Shown: in pieces, positions 6,713 to 13,375 of the stretch
Layout of the letters: every line of letters starts with the position of its first letter
Numbering within the stretch: the stretch's first letter is position 1
Source: Candidatus Sulfopaludibacter sp. SbA3
GTDB taxonomy: Bacteria > Acidobacteriota > Terriglobia > 20CM-2-55-15
NCBI GenBank assembly: GCA_945861845.1
Contig: CAMAWS010000032.1
Location: 1 to 13,375, forward strand
Direction: 5' to 3'
Length of the DNA stretch: 13,375 bases
Made by a program: the position numbers and the translations under genes
Notes under the pieces: model-generated
Seen by the model: the letters and a program-made list of their open reading frames with translations, nothing else
What the model was told of the DNA's origin: nothing
The model's database searches: none

Positions 6713-9700
6713 TTGAGCAAATTCAACACAACATTCCGCGTTGTTAACACACTGGGTCTATTGGTGTTGCTGTCCCAGTTCGCCCACGCGCAATCCGTTT
6801 TGAATTTTCCGAAACTGATTCATGGCGGTCAATCCAGGACCGGCATCTCTGTCACCAATCCGTCACCCTATTACGTAGATGTTCAGCTGACGCTCTACGG
6901 TCCTGAGGGAAATCTGGTTTCGGCAGGCGTGGTTAATCCCGTCAGATACCGTATTGGTCCCACCTCGCAGCTTTCCATGATGACCGATGAATTCTTTGCG
7001 GGAGGCAACGTTGAAGGCTGGGTACAGGTTACCAGTTCATCTTCGGGATTGATTGGTAACTACTCCGTCGGCGATTTCAGTTCGACCCTGGAAGTGTCGG
7101 AAGGCCCGGTTTCGATGTCGAGCCAGTGGATTCCATTTCTCAGGGAAGATGAGGTTACCGACTCCAGTTTGGTGGTTATTAATCCAGCCGGATCGCCGGC
7201 TGCCGCCACGATCACTTTCTACAACGTTCGTGGTGAGGAGTTGGGGACAGTAACACGGAATCTAACCGGTCGCGCAGTTGCCCGCGTTTCGTTGTCGGCA
7301 GTCCCCCTCGCGGTTGGCGCCGGTAACGTCTCCGCCAGGGTCTCTGCCAGCGTTCCTGTCGTCGCGGTAGCTTCCGTCGAGACGGCGGACGCGCTGCTGT
7401 TTGTCAACGGCCAGCCGACCGACCAGTCGGCGGCTACACGGATTGCGCCGTATTTCATCCGGTCAGGCGGGCTGAATTCAAACCTGATTCTTTCCAATCC
7501 GACACTGCTTTCGACCACGGCCACTGTGACTCTTGTCAATGAGTCCGGAGGCCCGGTTTATCAATCGCAGTCAGGCCGCTCCTCCATTGTGGTGACACTT
7601 CCGGCAAACGGGTCCATATCGCTGGACACTGCCGCCATTACCCGTTTCCCGATCTTGCCTGCTGTCGACGGGTGGTTACGCATCGATTCGAATAACGCGC
7701 CGCTTGCGGGTGTCGTTGTAGTGGATTCGGAGGTGGCATCGACTGCCATTCCGCTCGAAACGAGAGCCATGACAAACATGGCCTACTCCCAGCGTGCCGA
7801 TACCGCGACTTCCTTTACGGGACTGGTTCTTGTGAATGACGGCGCCCAGGCCGCGGACGTCGAAGTTTCGCTGATTAGTTCCAGTGGTGCGACCTTTGCT
7901 GTGAACAAGGTCGAGGTTCCTGAGAACTCCAAATTTTCCGTGCTCATTCGTGACCTTTTTACGGGCATTGGCATTAATACGAATGGCTTTGTCGCTCTCC
8001 GGTCATCGGTTCCTATTTACGGCGTTGAAGTACTGCGAGGGTTCGAGAATCAGTTCCTGGCGACAGTCATGCCGCGTCAGTCGCCGGCAGGGTTCGCACC
8101 TGCGGGAGTTGTTGCGCAGCCGACGATTATCAATGTGGAGCCCGGCATTATTCAGGAGGGAACAGCGCTTCGGATCATAGCGGCCAACATTTCAGGCCCA
8201 GCGTCGGTCCTGATCGGCGGTCGCGCAGTACCGTTGCGAGCTGCTGCGCCGTTTGCGGGCGTTTATTCCGCAGTGGTCCCGCCTGTTGAGGCTGGCTTCG
8301 TCAATATGCGACTTGTGAGCGAGGATGGGGAATCGGCTCCAATCGAATTGCAGGTCTTGCCCGCCGCCAGCGTCCCCACCGAGATTGTGCAGGGAAGGGC
8401 GTTCTATCAAAAAACAGAAGTAGGGGACGCGGGTTTGGATTTGGAACGCACTTCGATGGTGCCTGTTCGCCATGCGCGTGTCGAGGTTGTGGACCGTGTC
8501 CTGCAGACCGTCCTGTCCGTATCCGAAACCGATGCGTTCGGGAAGTTTCGTGTAGCTGCCCCTGCCGGACAGGCGGTTTCGATACGCGTCATAAGCAGAC
8601 TGCGTTTCATCGACCTGCTTGTTGCCGACAATACGAATAACAGCGCCCTTTACGCCATTTCGGCCGACATCGATACGCGTGATGCGCCATCGAATATTCT
8701 GCTGATCGACAAGACGCGGGTATCCGGCGCGTTCAATATTCTCGATGCGATTCAGCGCGGCAACGATGCGGTTCACCTTGCCGACAAGACTATTGCTCCC
8801 CTGCCGCTTACGATTTTCTGGAGCGCACGCAATGTTCCGCAGAGTGGAAATATTCGTGATGGCGCCGTCGGCACCACGTATTTCGATCTCACGAGCGGCA
8901 CGGCGTTTGTCCTTGGAGACCGAGGCACCGACTCCGATGAGTTTGACGATTCCGTCATTCTTCACGAATACGCGCATATGCTGGCGGCTCGTTTCTCCCG
9001 CGACGACTCTCCAGGCGGTCCCCATCGCATGGGTGACATGCTTGATCCGCGTATGGCGTGGTCTGAGGGATTTGCGAACTTCTTTTCCAGTGTGGCTCTC
9101 AACGACCGCTTTTACCGGGATTCGAATGGACCGGAAGGTTCGCGAATTCTTCGTTACGATCTGGAAGAGAACATTCCCGCCGGTGACCGGCCGGGCTATT
9201 GGAGCGAGGCTTCCGTGCAGGGCCTGCTGTGGGACCTGTATGACGGGGCAGTCGATACAGGCGACGACGTTCGGTTTCCACTCGGTATGATCTGGCAGTC
9301 CTTTTCCGATCTTCGGGCCGACCGCTTTGTATACCTGCCGTATTTTCTCGATCATCTTCTCGAGCGCGTCCCAGAGGCCGCTGACGTTCTCAGGTCCATG
9401 GTGCAGCTTCGCTCGATTGACTTCCAGCCGCGTGTACGGCCCAGCGTTACCAATCCATTTCCACGGCCGATTGCCCCTGGCGAGACGCTGACGGGTGAAG
9501 TCGATTCGCTTTCCGCGAAGCGCAAGAACGTCATGCAGTCATCTCATTTTCTGACGTTCACGACGAACGGTGGACCCGTGGCAGTCCGGCTCGATATCGT
9601 TGGCGCCGGTCCCGGCGGGAATGTCAACGCGAACGATCTCGACCTGTTCCTGATGGATGTGAACGGACGAATTGTGGAGCGATCGGATCGCGGATTGAAT

Positions 9701-9838
9701 GGCCAGTCCGAGTTGATTTCCACCGAACTGCGGCCGGGAACCTACGTCATCGAGGTGCGAAGCTACTACACGATTGCATCTGCCAATACCATCGTCTATA
9801 ACTCCGGCGCCTACCGGATCCGGGTGGTCGGCCAGTAG
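6713..9838 (+). CDS. Exported multidomain gluzincin-type zinc metallopeptidase with PPC domain
   Basis: This 1041-residue exported protein starts from TTG at 6713, preceded by AGGTGA 10 nt upstream. An alternative TTG at 6668, with GGAGG 12 nt upstream, would add 15 residues. A Sec signal peptide (hydrophobic core about 11-21) ends in AHA at 24-26. Residues 33-446 hold four beta-rich repeats of about 90-100 residues. Residues 469-549 look like an IPT/TIG Ig-like domain, and 556-638 like a carboxypeptidase-regulatory fold (RHARVEVVD, ETDAFGKFRV). The catalytic region has HEYAH at 751-755 and a third ligand candidate, Glu785, in AWSEGFANFF, giving HEXXH-x29-E, a gluzincin layout. The C-terminus (about 925-1041) reads as a bacterial pre-peptidase C-terminal (PPC) domain with NDLDLFLMDVNG and LRPGTYVIEV. 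It likely acts outside the cytoplasm on proteins or cell-surface material; substrate unknown. It follows thrC by 65 bp without a terminator and ends 4 bp from the convergent fadE. Confidence 0.88.
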   Translation: MSKFNTTFRVVNTLGLLVLLSQFAHAQSVLNFPKLIHGGQSRTGISVTNPSPYYVDVQLTLYGPEGNLVSAGVVNPVRYRIGPTSQLSMMTDEFFAGGNVEGWVQVTSSSSGLIGNYSVGDFSSTLEVSEGPVSMSSQWIPFLREDEVTDSSLVVINPAGSPAAATITFYNVRGEELGTVTRNLTGRAVARVSLSAVPLAVGAGNVSARVSASVPVVAVASVETADALLFVNGQPTDQSAATRIAPYFIRSGGLNSNLILSNPTLLSTTATVTLVNESGGPVYQSQSGRSSIVVTLPANGSISLDTAAITRFPILPAVDGWLRIDSNNAPLAGVVVVDSEVASTAIPLETRAMTNMAYSQRADTATSFTGLVLVNDGAQAADVEVSLISSSGATFAVNKVEVPENSKFSVLIRDLFTGIGINTNGFVALRSSVPIYGVEVLRGFENQFLATVMPRQSPAGFAPAGVVAQPTIINVEPGIIQEGTALRIIAANISGPASVLIGGRAVPLRAAAPFAGVYSAVVPPVEAGFVNMRLVSEDGESAPIELQVLPAASVPTEIVQGRAFYQKTEVGDAGLDLERTSMVPVRHARVEVVDRVLQTVLSVSETDAFGKFRVAAPAGQAVSIRVISRLRFIDLLVADNTNNSALYAISADIDTRDAPSNILLIDKTRVSGAFNILDAIQRGNDAVHLADKTIAPLPLTIFWSARNVPQSGNIRDGAVGTTYFDLTSGTAFVLGDRGTDSDEFDDSVILHEYAHMLAARFSRDDSPGGPHRMGDMLDPRMAWSEGFANFFSSVALNDRFYRDSNGPEGSRILRYDLEENIPAGDRPGYWSEASVQGLLWDLYDGAVDTGDDVRFPLGMIWQSFSDLRADRFVYLPYFLDHLLERVPEAADVLRSMVQLRSIDFQPRVRPSVTNPFPRPIAPGETLTGEVDSLSAKRKNVMQSSHFLTFTTNGGPVAVRLDIVGAGPGGNVNANDLDLFLMDVNGRIVERSDRGLNGQSELISTELRPGTYVIEVRSYYTIASANTIVYNSGAYRIRVVGQ
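6809..8050 (+). repeat. Four tandem protein repeats in the metallopeptidase N-terminal half
   Basis: Four diverged units begin near residues 33, 139, 244 and 356 of the exported peptidase. Each opens with a hydrophobic strand and a variable polar turn (FPKLIHGGQSRTG, IPFLREDEVTDSS, APYFIRSGGLNSN, MAYSQRADTATSF). Next comes a strand ending in N-P or N-D (ISVTNPS, LVVINPA, LILSNPT, LVLVNDG), then alternating strands with a glycine turn (LTLYGPEGN, ITFYNVRGE, VTLVNESGG, VSLISSSGA). Each unit closes with a strand pair around a GW/GF or similar motif (EGWVQVTSSS, DGWLRIDSNN, NGFVALRSSV). The pattern suggests stacked beta-sandwich domains used as a stalk or for substrate or surface binding. The DNA is diverged between units, so this is an old duplication. 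Confidence 0.65.
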
Positions 9839-9842
9839 CCGA

Positions 9843-11606
9843 TTACAGCTTATACGCTCCATGATCGATCAGGTGCTCCGCGATTCGCCGGCGGGCTCCG
9901 ACCGTATTGATGGGCGTCCAACGCAGAAGGCGGCGGAGCGCCGACAATTGAATCCGCAGGGTATCGCCGTCTCCGGTGGCCGCCAGTACCTGCCTGCCCG
10001 AGAACTCGATGCGCGCAATCGCATCGTTGATGAATGTGCTTACGACATCGGCATGAACCTCGCCGGTGTTTTTCATCAGCCGGCAAACAGCGGTATCCAT
10101 GGCGTAGACGTCCATCACGATGTTGCTGATGTGCATCAGCACTTCCTGCTCGTCGCGAATGGCGTCCCTGAACCGCTGAATAGCGGACCCGGCGACCAGC
10201 AGCAGCGCTTTCCGTGCCTGCTTCACACCGGATCGTTCCTGGGCGAATGGCCCTGTCGGATCGCTGCTGATCCCTGCCGACATCACTTCGTCCATGACGC
10301 TGCGCACTGCGGCATGCAAAGGCAGGTGTCCGGTGGACGCGCGCTTCAGCAGCATGCCGGGAATCAATAGCCGATTGATTTCGTTCGTTCCTTCAAAGAT
10401 CCTGTTTACCCGCGAGTCGCGATAGTAGCGTTCGACAGGATATTCCGCACTGTAACCGAAACCACCATGGATCTGCACAGCTTCGTCGACGATGAAATCG
10501 AGAACTTCGCTGGCAAAGACCTTCAGGATCGAACACTCGACGGCATACTCCTCGATCGCCTTCAGCACCTGCTTTGCATCATCCATGTCAACGTGTTCAA
10601 GGCTGCGGTCCATTAGCCCTGCCGTGCGATAGACCATGCTTTCCGCCACCCAGGTTCGAACAGCCATCTCCGCAATCTTCTGCTTGATGGCGCCGAAGCT
10701 CGCGATCGGCTTTCCGAACGCGACGCGCTGCTTCGCATAAGCGATAGAGGCGTTCAACGCCGTCTTGCTTCCGCCAACTGCGCCGGCCGCCAGTTTCGCG
10801 CGGCCCATATTCAGGATATTGAACGCGACATGATGACCCTTGCCGATTTCGCCGACCACGTTATCGATGGGAATGCTCGCGTTGTCCAGGTTCAGCGTGC
10901 GCGTTGAGGATCCCTTCAGCCCCATCTTGTGTTCTTCCGAGCCGGTTGAAACGCCCGGATAGTCCTTTTCAACGATAAAACAGGAGAACTGCTTTTCGTC
11001 ACCCTGGGCGGCCTGAGCAAAAGTAATGAAAATGTCGGCGAATGCGGCGTTGGTTATCCACATCTTCTCGCCGTTCAGCGTCCAATGGCTTCCATCTGCG
11101 CTTCGAACGGCGGTCGTCTTGGCCGACAGCGCGTCTGAACCGCTGCCGGCCTCGGTTAGGGCGTATGCCGATATTTTTTCGGATTTGCAGAGCAGCGGCA
11201 GGTACTTGCGCTTGTGTTCTTCCTTGCCGAAGTAAACGATTGGCAGTGTTCCGATGCCGCTGTGGGCTCCATATGTGACGGCAAACGAGGCGACGCGTCC
11301 CAGCTTTTCGGAAACGATCATCGAAGAGACCTTGTCGAGATTTTCGCCGCCGTACTTTTCGGGGACTTCGATTCCCAGCAACCCAAGTTCACCGCATCGC
11401 CGAAGCAGGTTCTTCGAGACGTCCCACTGCTTGTTTTCGATTTGCTCCTGCTGCGGTACGACCTCGTCCTCCACGAATTGTTCGGTCATTTCGCGGATCA
11501 TCTTCTGCTCTTCCGACAGGTCTTCCGGCGTGAAGACGTCTTCCTTCGCAGTTTCCTCGATCAGAAAACTGCCGCCTTTCTTTAACTCGGTGATGTCTTT
11601 GGCCAT
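9843..11606 (-). CDS. fadE: Acyl-CoA dehydrogenase, FadE/VLCAD-like long form
   Basis: This 587-residue FAD enzyme catalyses the first oxidation of beta-oxidation, acyl-CoA to trans-2-enoyl-CoA, passing electrons to an electron-transfer flavoprotein. The N-terminal and middle domains carry the FAD-site signatures YALTEAGSGSD and MWITNAAFAD. The catalytic base is Glu405 in RIFEGTNE, the position used by medium- and very-long-chain enzymes. About 150 residues follow the usual catalytic core (from about 435). They form the extra helical C-terminal domain seen in human VLCAD/ACAD9 and in Bacillus FadE, and absent from the ~380-residue short enzymes. The ATG is supported by GGAG 6 nt upstream. It is the last gene of the fadN-fadA-fadE run. 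It is separated from fadA by a 134-bp gap with a large palindrome, and its stop is 4 bp from the convergent peptidase gene. A long-chain substrate preference is inferred from architecture only. Confidence 0.95.
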   Translation of the reverse strand: MAKDITELKKGGSFLIEETAKEDVFTPEDLSEEQKMIREMTEQFVEDEVVPQQEQIENKQWDVSKNLLRRCGELGLLGIEVPEKYGGENLDKVSSMIVSEKLGRVASFAVTYGAHSGIGTLPIVYFGKEEHKRKYLPLLCKSEKISAYALTEAGSGSDALSAKTTAVRSADGSHWTLNGEKMWITNAAFADIFITFAQAAQGDEKQFSCFIVEKDYPGVSTGSEEHKMGLKGSSTRTLNLDNASIPIDNVVGEIGKGHHVAFNILNMGRAKLAAGAVGGSKTALNASIAYAKQRVAFGKPIASFGAIKQKIAEMAVRTWVAESMVYRTAGLMDRSLEHVDMDDAKQVLKAIEEYAVECSILKVFASEVLDFIVDEAVQIHGGFGYSAEYPVERYYRDSRVNRIFEGTNEINRLLIPGMLLKRASTGHLPLHAAVRSVMDEVMSAGISSDPTGPFAQERSGVKQARKALLLVAGSAIQRFRDAIRDEQEVLMHISNIVMDVYAMDTAVCRLMKNTGEVHADVVSTFINDAIARIEFSGRQVLAATGDGDTLRIQLSALRRLLRWTPINTVGARRRIAEHLIDHGAYKL

Positions 11607-11625
11607 ACCGTGCTCCGTGCTGGCT

Positions 11626-11707
11626 GTGGGCGCGGGGCCTTAGCCCCGTGCAGAGTTCCAGAGAATTCCTGTTTGATCCGGGCACGGGGCTAAAGCGCCG
11701 CGCCCAC
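11626..11707. repeat. REP/BIME-like long inverted repeat in the fadA-fadE gap
   Basis: Arms 11626-11651 and 11682-11707 are inverted copies of 26 bp differing at only 2 positions, separated by a 30-bp spacer. Each arm is itself partly palindromic around a GGGGC-N4-GCCCC core (perfect in the left arm, one mismatch in the right). The unit therefore resembles two REP elements in head-to-head orientation. It fills most of the 134-bp space between the fadA stop and the fadE start, leaving the fadE Shine-Dalgarno about 7 bp outside. In the minus-strand transcript the two arms could fold into one long stem. Likely roles are mRNA stabilisation or differential expression within the operon. No T-run is adjacent, so a simple terminator is not supported. 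The structure is certain; membership of a repeat family needs genome copies. Confidence 0.8.
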
Positions 11708-11740
11708 TGCAGACTGAAAAGGTTCGAATTGACGCCCTCA

Positions 11741-12916
11741 TTAAAGCCTTTCGAAAATGCCTGCGGCGCCCATGCCGCCGCCGACACACATCGTGACCAT
11801 CCCGTATTTCGCCCCGCGGCGCTGCATCTCGTAAAGCAGCGTCGCCGTGAGTTTGGAGCCTGTGCAGCCGAGTGGGTGACCCAGCGCGATAGCGCCGCCA
11901 TTCACGTTCACCTTTGCCCGATCCAGCCCCGCTTCGCGAATAACGGCGAGCGCCTGGACGGCGAACGCCTCATTCAACTCGATGAGATCGATGTCGCTCA
12001 ATTTCAGGCCGGACTGGCGCAGGGCTCTGGATATCGCTTCAACAGGACCAATTCCCATGATCTCGGGCCGCACGCCTGCGACGGCGAACGCCAGAAACCG
12101 CGCGAGTGGCCGGATACCCATAGCGCGTGCTTTCTCTTCGGACATAACCACGACGGCAGCTGCTCCATCGCTCATTTGAGACGCGTTGCCTGCCGTGACC
12201 GTGCCGTTCGCCTTGAACGCCGGCTTCAGCTTTGCCAGAGCATCCATGGATGTGTCGCGCCGCGGGCCTTCATCTCCATCGAAGACAGAGTCCCTGGTGA
12301 TGCGACGGGAGTTTTCCAGAAGGACCTGATGGACTGGGAATGGGACGATCTCGTCCCTGAAGCGTCCTGCTTCCATCGCGGCAACGGCCTTGCGATGGCT
12401 TTCCAGGGCAAAGGCATCCTGTTCCTCGCGGCCGATGTTGAAGTCGCGCGCGAGGTTCTCAGCGGTCAATCCCATGCTCAGGTACGCTTCAGGATAGCTT
12501 TCGATCAGCGCAGGATTCGGAGCGACCTTGTGGCCGCCCATCGGAATCAGGCTCATCGACTCGGTCCCACCGGCCACGATGCAGTCCGCCGCGCCGGAAT
12601 TGATCCGGTCCACGGCGAACGAAATAGATTGAAGTCCGGAGGAGCAGAACCGGTTTAACGTCAATGCCGGGACCGTGTAGGGAATACCTGCGCGAAGTGC
12701 TGCGAGCCGTGCCACGTTCATCCCCTGTTCGGCTTCAGGCATGGCGCAACCGATATAGATGTCTTCCACGTCTTCCGATTTCAAGCCAGGCACGCGTTCA
12801 ATTGCGGCGCGTATTGCCACCGCGGCCATGTCGTCGGGCCGCGTGGCGGAAAGCATTCCCTTCGGCGCCTTGCCGACAGCGGTACGAACTGCTGAGACGA
12901 TGACCGGTGAACTCAT
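11741..12916 (-). CDS. fadA: Acetyl-CoA acyltransferase (beta-ketothiolase)
   Basis: This 391-residue thiolase cleaves 3-ketoacyl-CoA with CoA to acetyl-CoA and a shortened acyl-CoA, the last beta-oxidation step. The acyl-accepting cysteine is Cys91 in NRFCSSGLQ. The other active-site blocks are NEAF at 315-318, His347 in GHPLG and Cys377 in CVGGGMGAAG, all intact, and the length is typical of the family. The frame is open for another 54 codons upstream, but that stretch is the antisense of the fadN end. The ATG at 12916 is chosen because the protein then begins with the standard thiolase strand (VIVSAVRTAVGK) and has AGAGGT 7 nt upstream. That Shine-Dalgarno overlaps the stop codon of fadN, so the genes are tightly coupled (11-bp gap). 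Position in a fad operon favours a degradative FadA over a biosynthetic PhaA/AtoB role. Confidence 0.95.
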   Translation of the reverse strand: MSSPVIVSAVRTAVGKAPKGMLSATRPDDMAAVAIRAAIERVPGLKSEDVEDIYIGCAMPEAEQGMNVARLAALRAGIPYTVPALTLNRFCSSGLQSISFAVDRINSGAADCIVAGGTESMSLIPMGGHKVAPNPALIESYPEAYLSMGLTAENLARDFNIGREEQDAFALESHRKAVAAMEAGRFRDEIVPFPVHQVLLENSRRITRDSVFDGDEGPRRDTSMDALAKLKPAFKANGTVTAGNASQMSDGAAAVVVMSEEKARAMGIRPLARFLAFAVAGVRPEIMGIGPVEAISRALRQSGLKLSDIDLIELNEAFAVQALAVIREAGLDRAKVNVNGGAIALGHPLGCTGSKLTATLLYEMQRRGAKYGMVTMCVGGGMGAAGIFERL

Positions 12917-12927
12917 TGTCGATACCT

Positions 12928-13375
12928 CTAGTTTCGGAGCACTTTGCCCTTTTTCAGCAGATTCTCCATTCGAGCCAGGGTCTTTGGCTCGCCGCACAGC
13001 GAAAGAAATGCCTCCCGCTCCAGATCGAGAAAATACTGTTCGGGAGCTGTTGAGGAACGCGTCATGTCGCCTCCGCACAGGATGAAGGCGAGTTTGCGCG
13101 CAATATGGGCTTCGTATTCGGTAATCTGCGCGCCTTCGCGCATAAGGTAGATCCCAAGCTTCAGTTCCGCGCCCAGGGCTTCGCCATATACAGGCAGCTC
13201 CGCCGGCAAGGGTGGGCGATAGCCGGCAGCGGCCAGCCTGAGGACCGCGGCCTTTGCGTCGGCGAGCAGGCGTTCCGGATTCATCGTTATTTCGTCCGCA
13301 GGCCTCAGGTATCGGAGCCGCCGGGCGTGCTCGGCGCTGGTCGAGACCTTTGCCAGGCCGATATTCGCGAACGCC
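12928..13375 (-). CDS. fadN: 3-hydroxyacyl-CoA dehydrogenase/enoyl-CoA hydratase, C-terminal part only
   Basis: The minus-strand frame stays open from the right edge to a TAG at 12928, giving 148 residues of the C-terminus; the ATG at 13284 is internal, not the gene start. The segment AFANIGLAKVSTSAEHARRL, then YLRPADEITMNPERLL, and later EREAFLSLCGEPKT with the terminal LRN are hallmark blocks of the C-terminal region of FadN-type bifunctional proteins (B. subtilis FadN and relatives). These hydrate trans-2-enoyl-CoA and oxidise the resulting 3-hydroxyacyl-CoA. The dehydrogenase NAD-binding domain and most of the hydratase domain lie beyond the window. It precedes fadA by 11 bp and is probably the upstream gene of the operon. 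The family call rests on remembered family sequence, but the blocks are distinctive. Confidence 0.88.
   Translation of the reverse strand, partial: AFANIGLAKVSTSAEHARRLRYLRPADEITMNPERLLADAKAAVLRLAAAGYRPPLPAELPVYGEALGAELKLGIYLMREGAQITEYEAHIARKLAFILCGGDMTRSSTAPEQYFLDLEREAFLSLCGEPKTLARMENLLKKGKVLRN

Noticed and set aside
8192..9355. A 387-codon open frame on the minus strand, opposite the metallopeptidase
   Set aside because: The plus-strand frame holds the HEXXH and surrounding domains, while the antisense product has no recognisable motif or upstream ribosome site.
12917..13078. A 54-residue N-terminal extension of the thiolase
   Set aside because: The thiolase family starts at the ATG at 12916, which has its own AGAGGT site. 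The extension overlaps conserved coding sequence of the fadN C-terminus.
13282..13284. ATG as the start of a separate 118-residue gene
   Set aside because: The frame continues open to the window edge with FadN-like sequence (AKVSTSAEHA, YLRPADEI), so this is an internal methionine.

Overview
The window is a stretch of bacterial chromosome with no tRNA, rRNA, CRISPR array, transposase or phage gene that I could find. Base composition is moderately GC-rich by eye, and coding density is very high. Three things hint at Acidobacteriota or a related soil phylum: a secreted metallopeptidase carrying tandem N-terminal beta repeats, a plant-type threonine synthase that keeps its zinc ribbon, and a fadN-fadA-fadE style cluster with a REP-like palindrome. 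This assignment is an inference from style and family recall, not from a marker gene.

Layout. Positions 1-77 are non-coding and hold two adjacent hairpins. Positions 78-2875, minus strand, form a probable three-gene operon, transcribed right to left: an MFS transporter, a membrane-anchored HtrA/DegS-type serine protease with one PDZ domain, and a small single-pass protein of unknown function whose start codon overlaps the protease stop. A 43-bp divergent gap (2876-2918) separates this operon from a plus-strand run. That run is lon (ATP-dependent protease La, complete), thrC (starting 3 bp after the lon stop) and a 1041-residue exported zinc metallopeptidase of gluzincin type. The peptidase has four N-terminal repeats, an IPT/TIG-like domain, a carboxypeptidase-regulatory-like domain, an HEXXH catalytic domain and a C-terminal PPC domain.

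From 9843 to the right edge, the minus strand carries a fatty-acid beta-oxidation operon, read right to left. It consists of the C-terminal end of a FadN-type 3-hydroxyacyl-CoA dehydrogenase/enoyl-CoA hydratase (cut by the window edge), a FadA-type thiolase and a FadE/VLCAD-type acyl-CoA dehydrogenase. Together these supply all four steps of the beta-oxidation spiral. A long inverted repeat (26-bp arms, 2 mismatches, 30-bp spacer) lies between fadA and fadE.

Two of the three modules concern protein quality control and proteolysis at different sites: HtrA in the periplasm and Lon in the cytosol. The exported peptidase acts outside the cell or in the periplasm. The third module is fatty-acid catabolism. 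I found no clear defence, mobile or wholly new system. The items most worth a second look are the exported metallopeptidase with its repeats, the plant-type threonine synthase, and the REP-like palindrome inside the fad operon.
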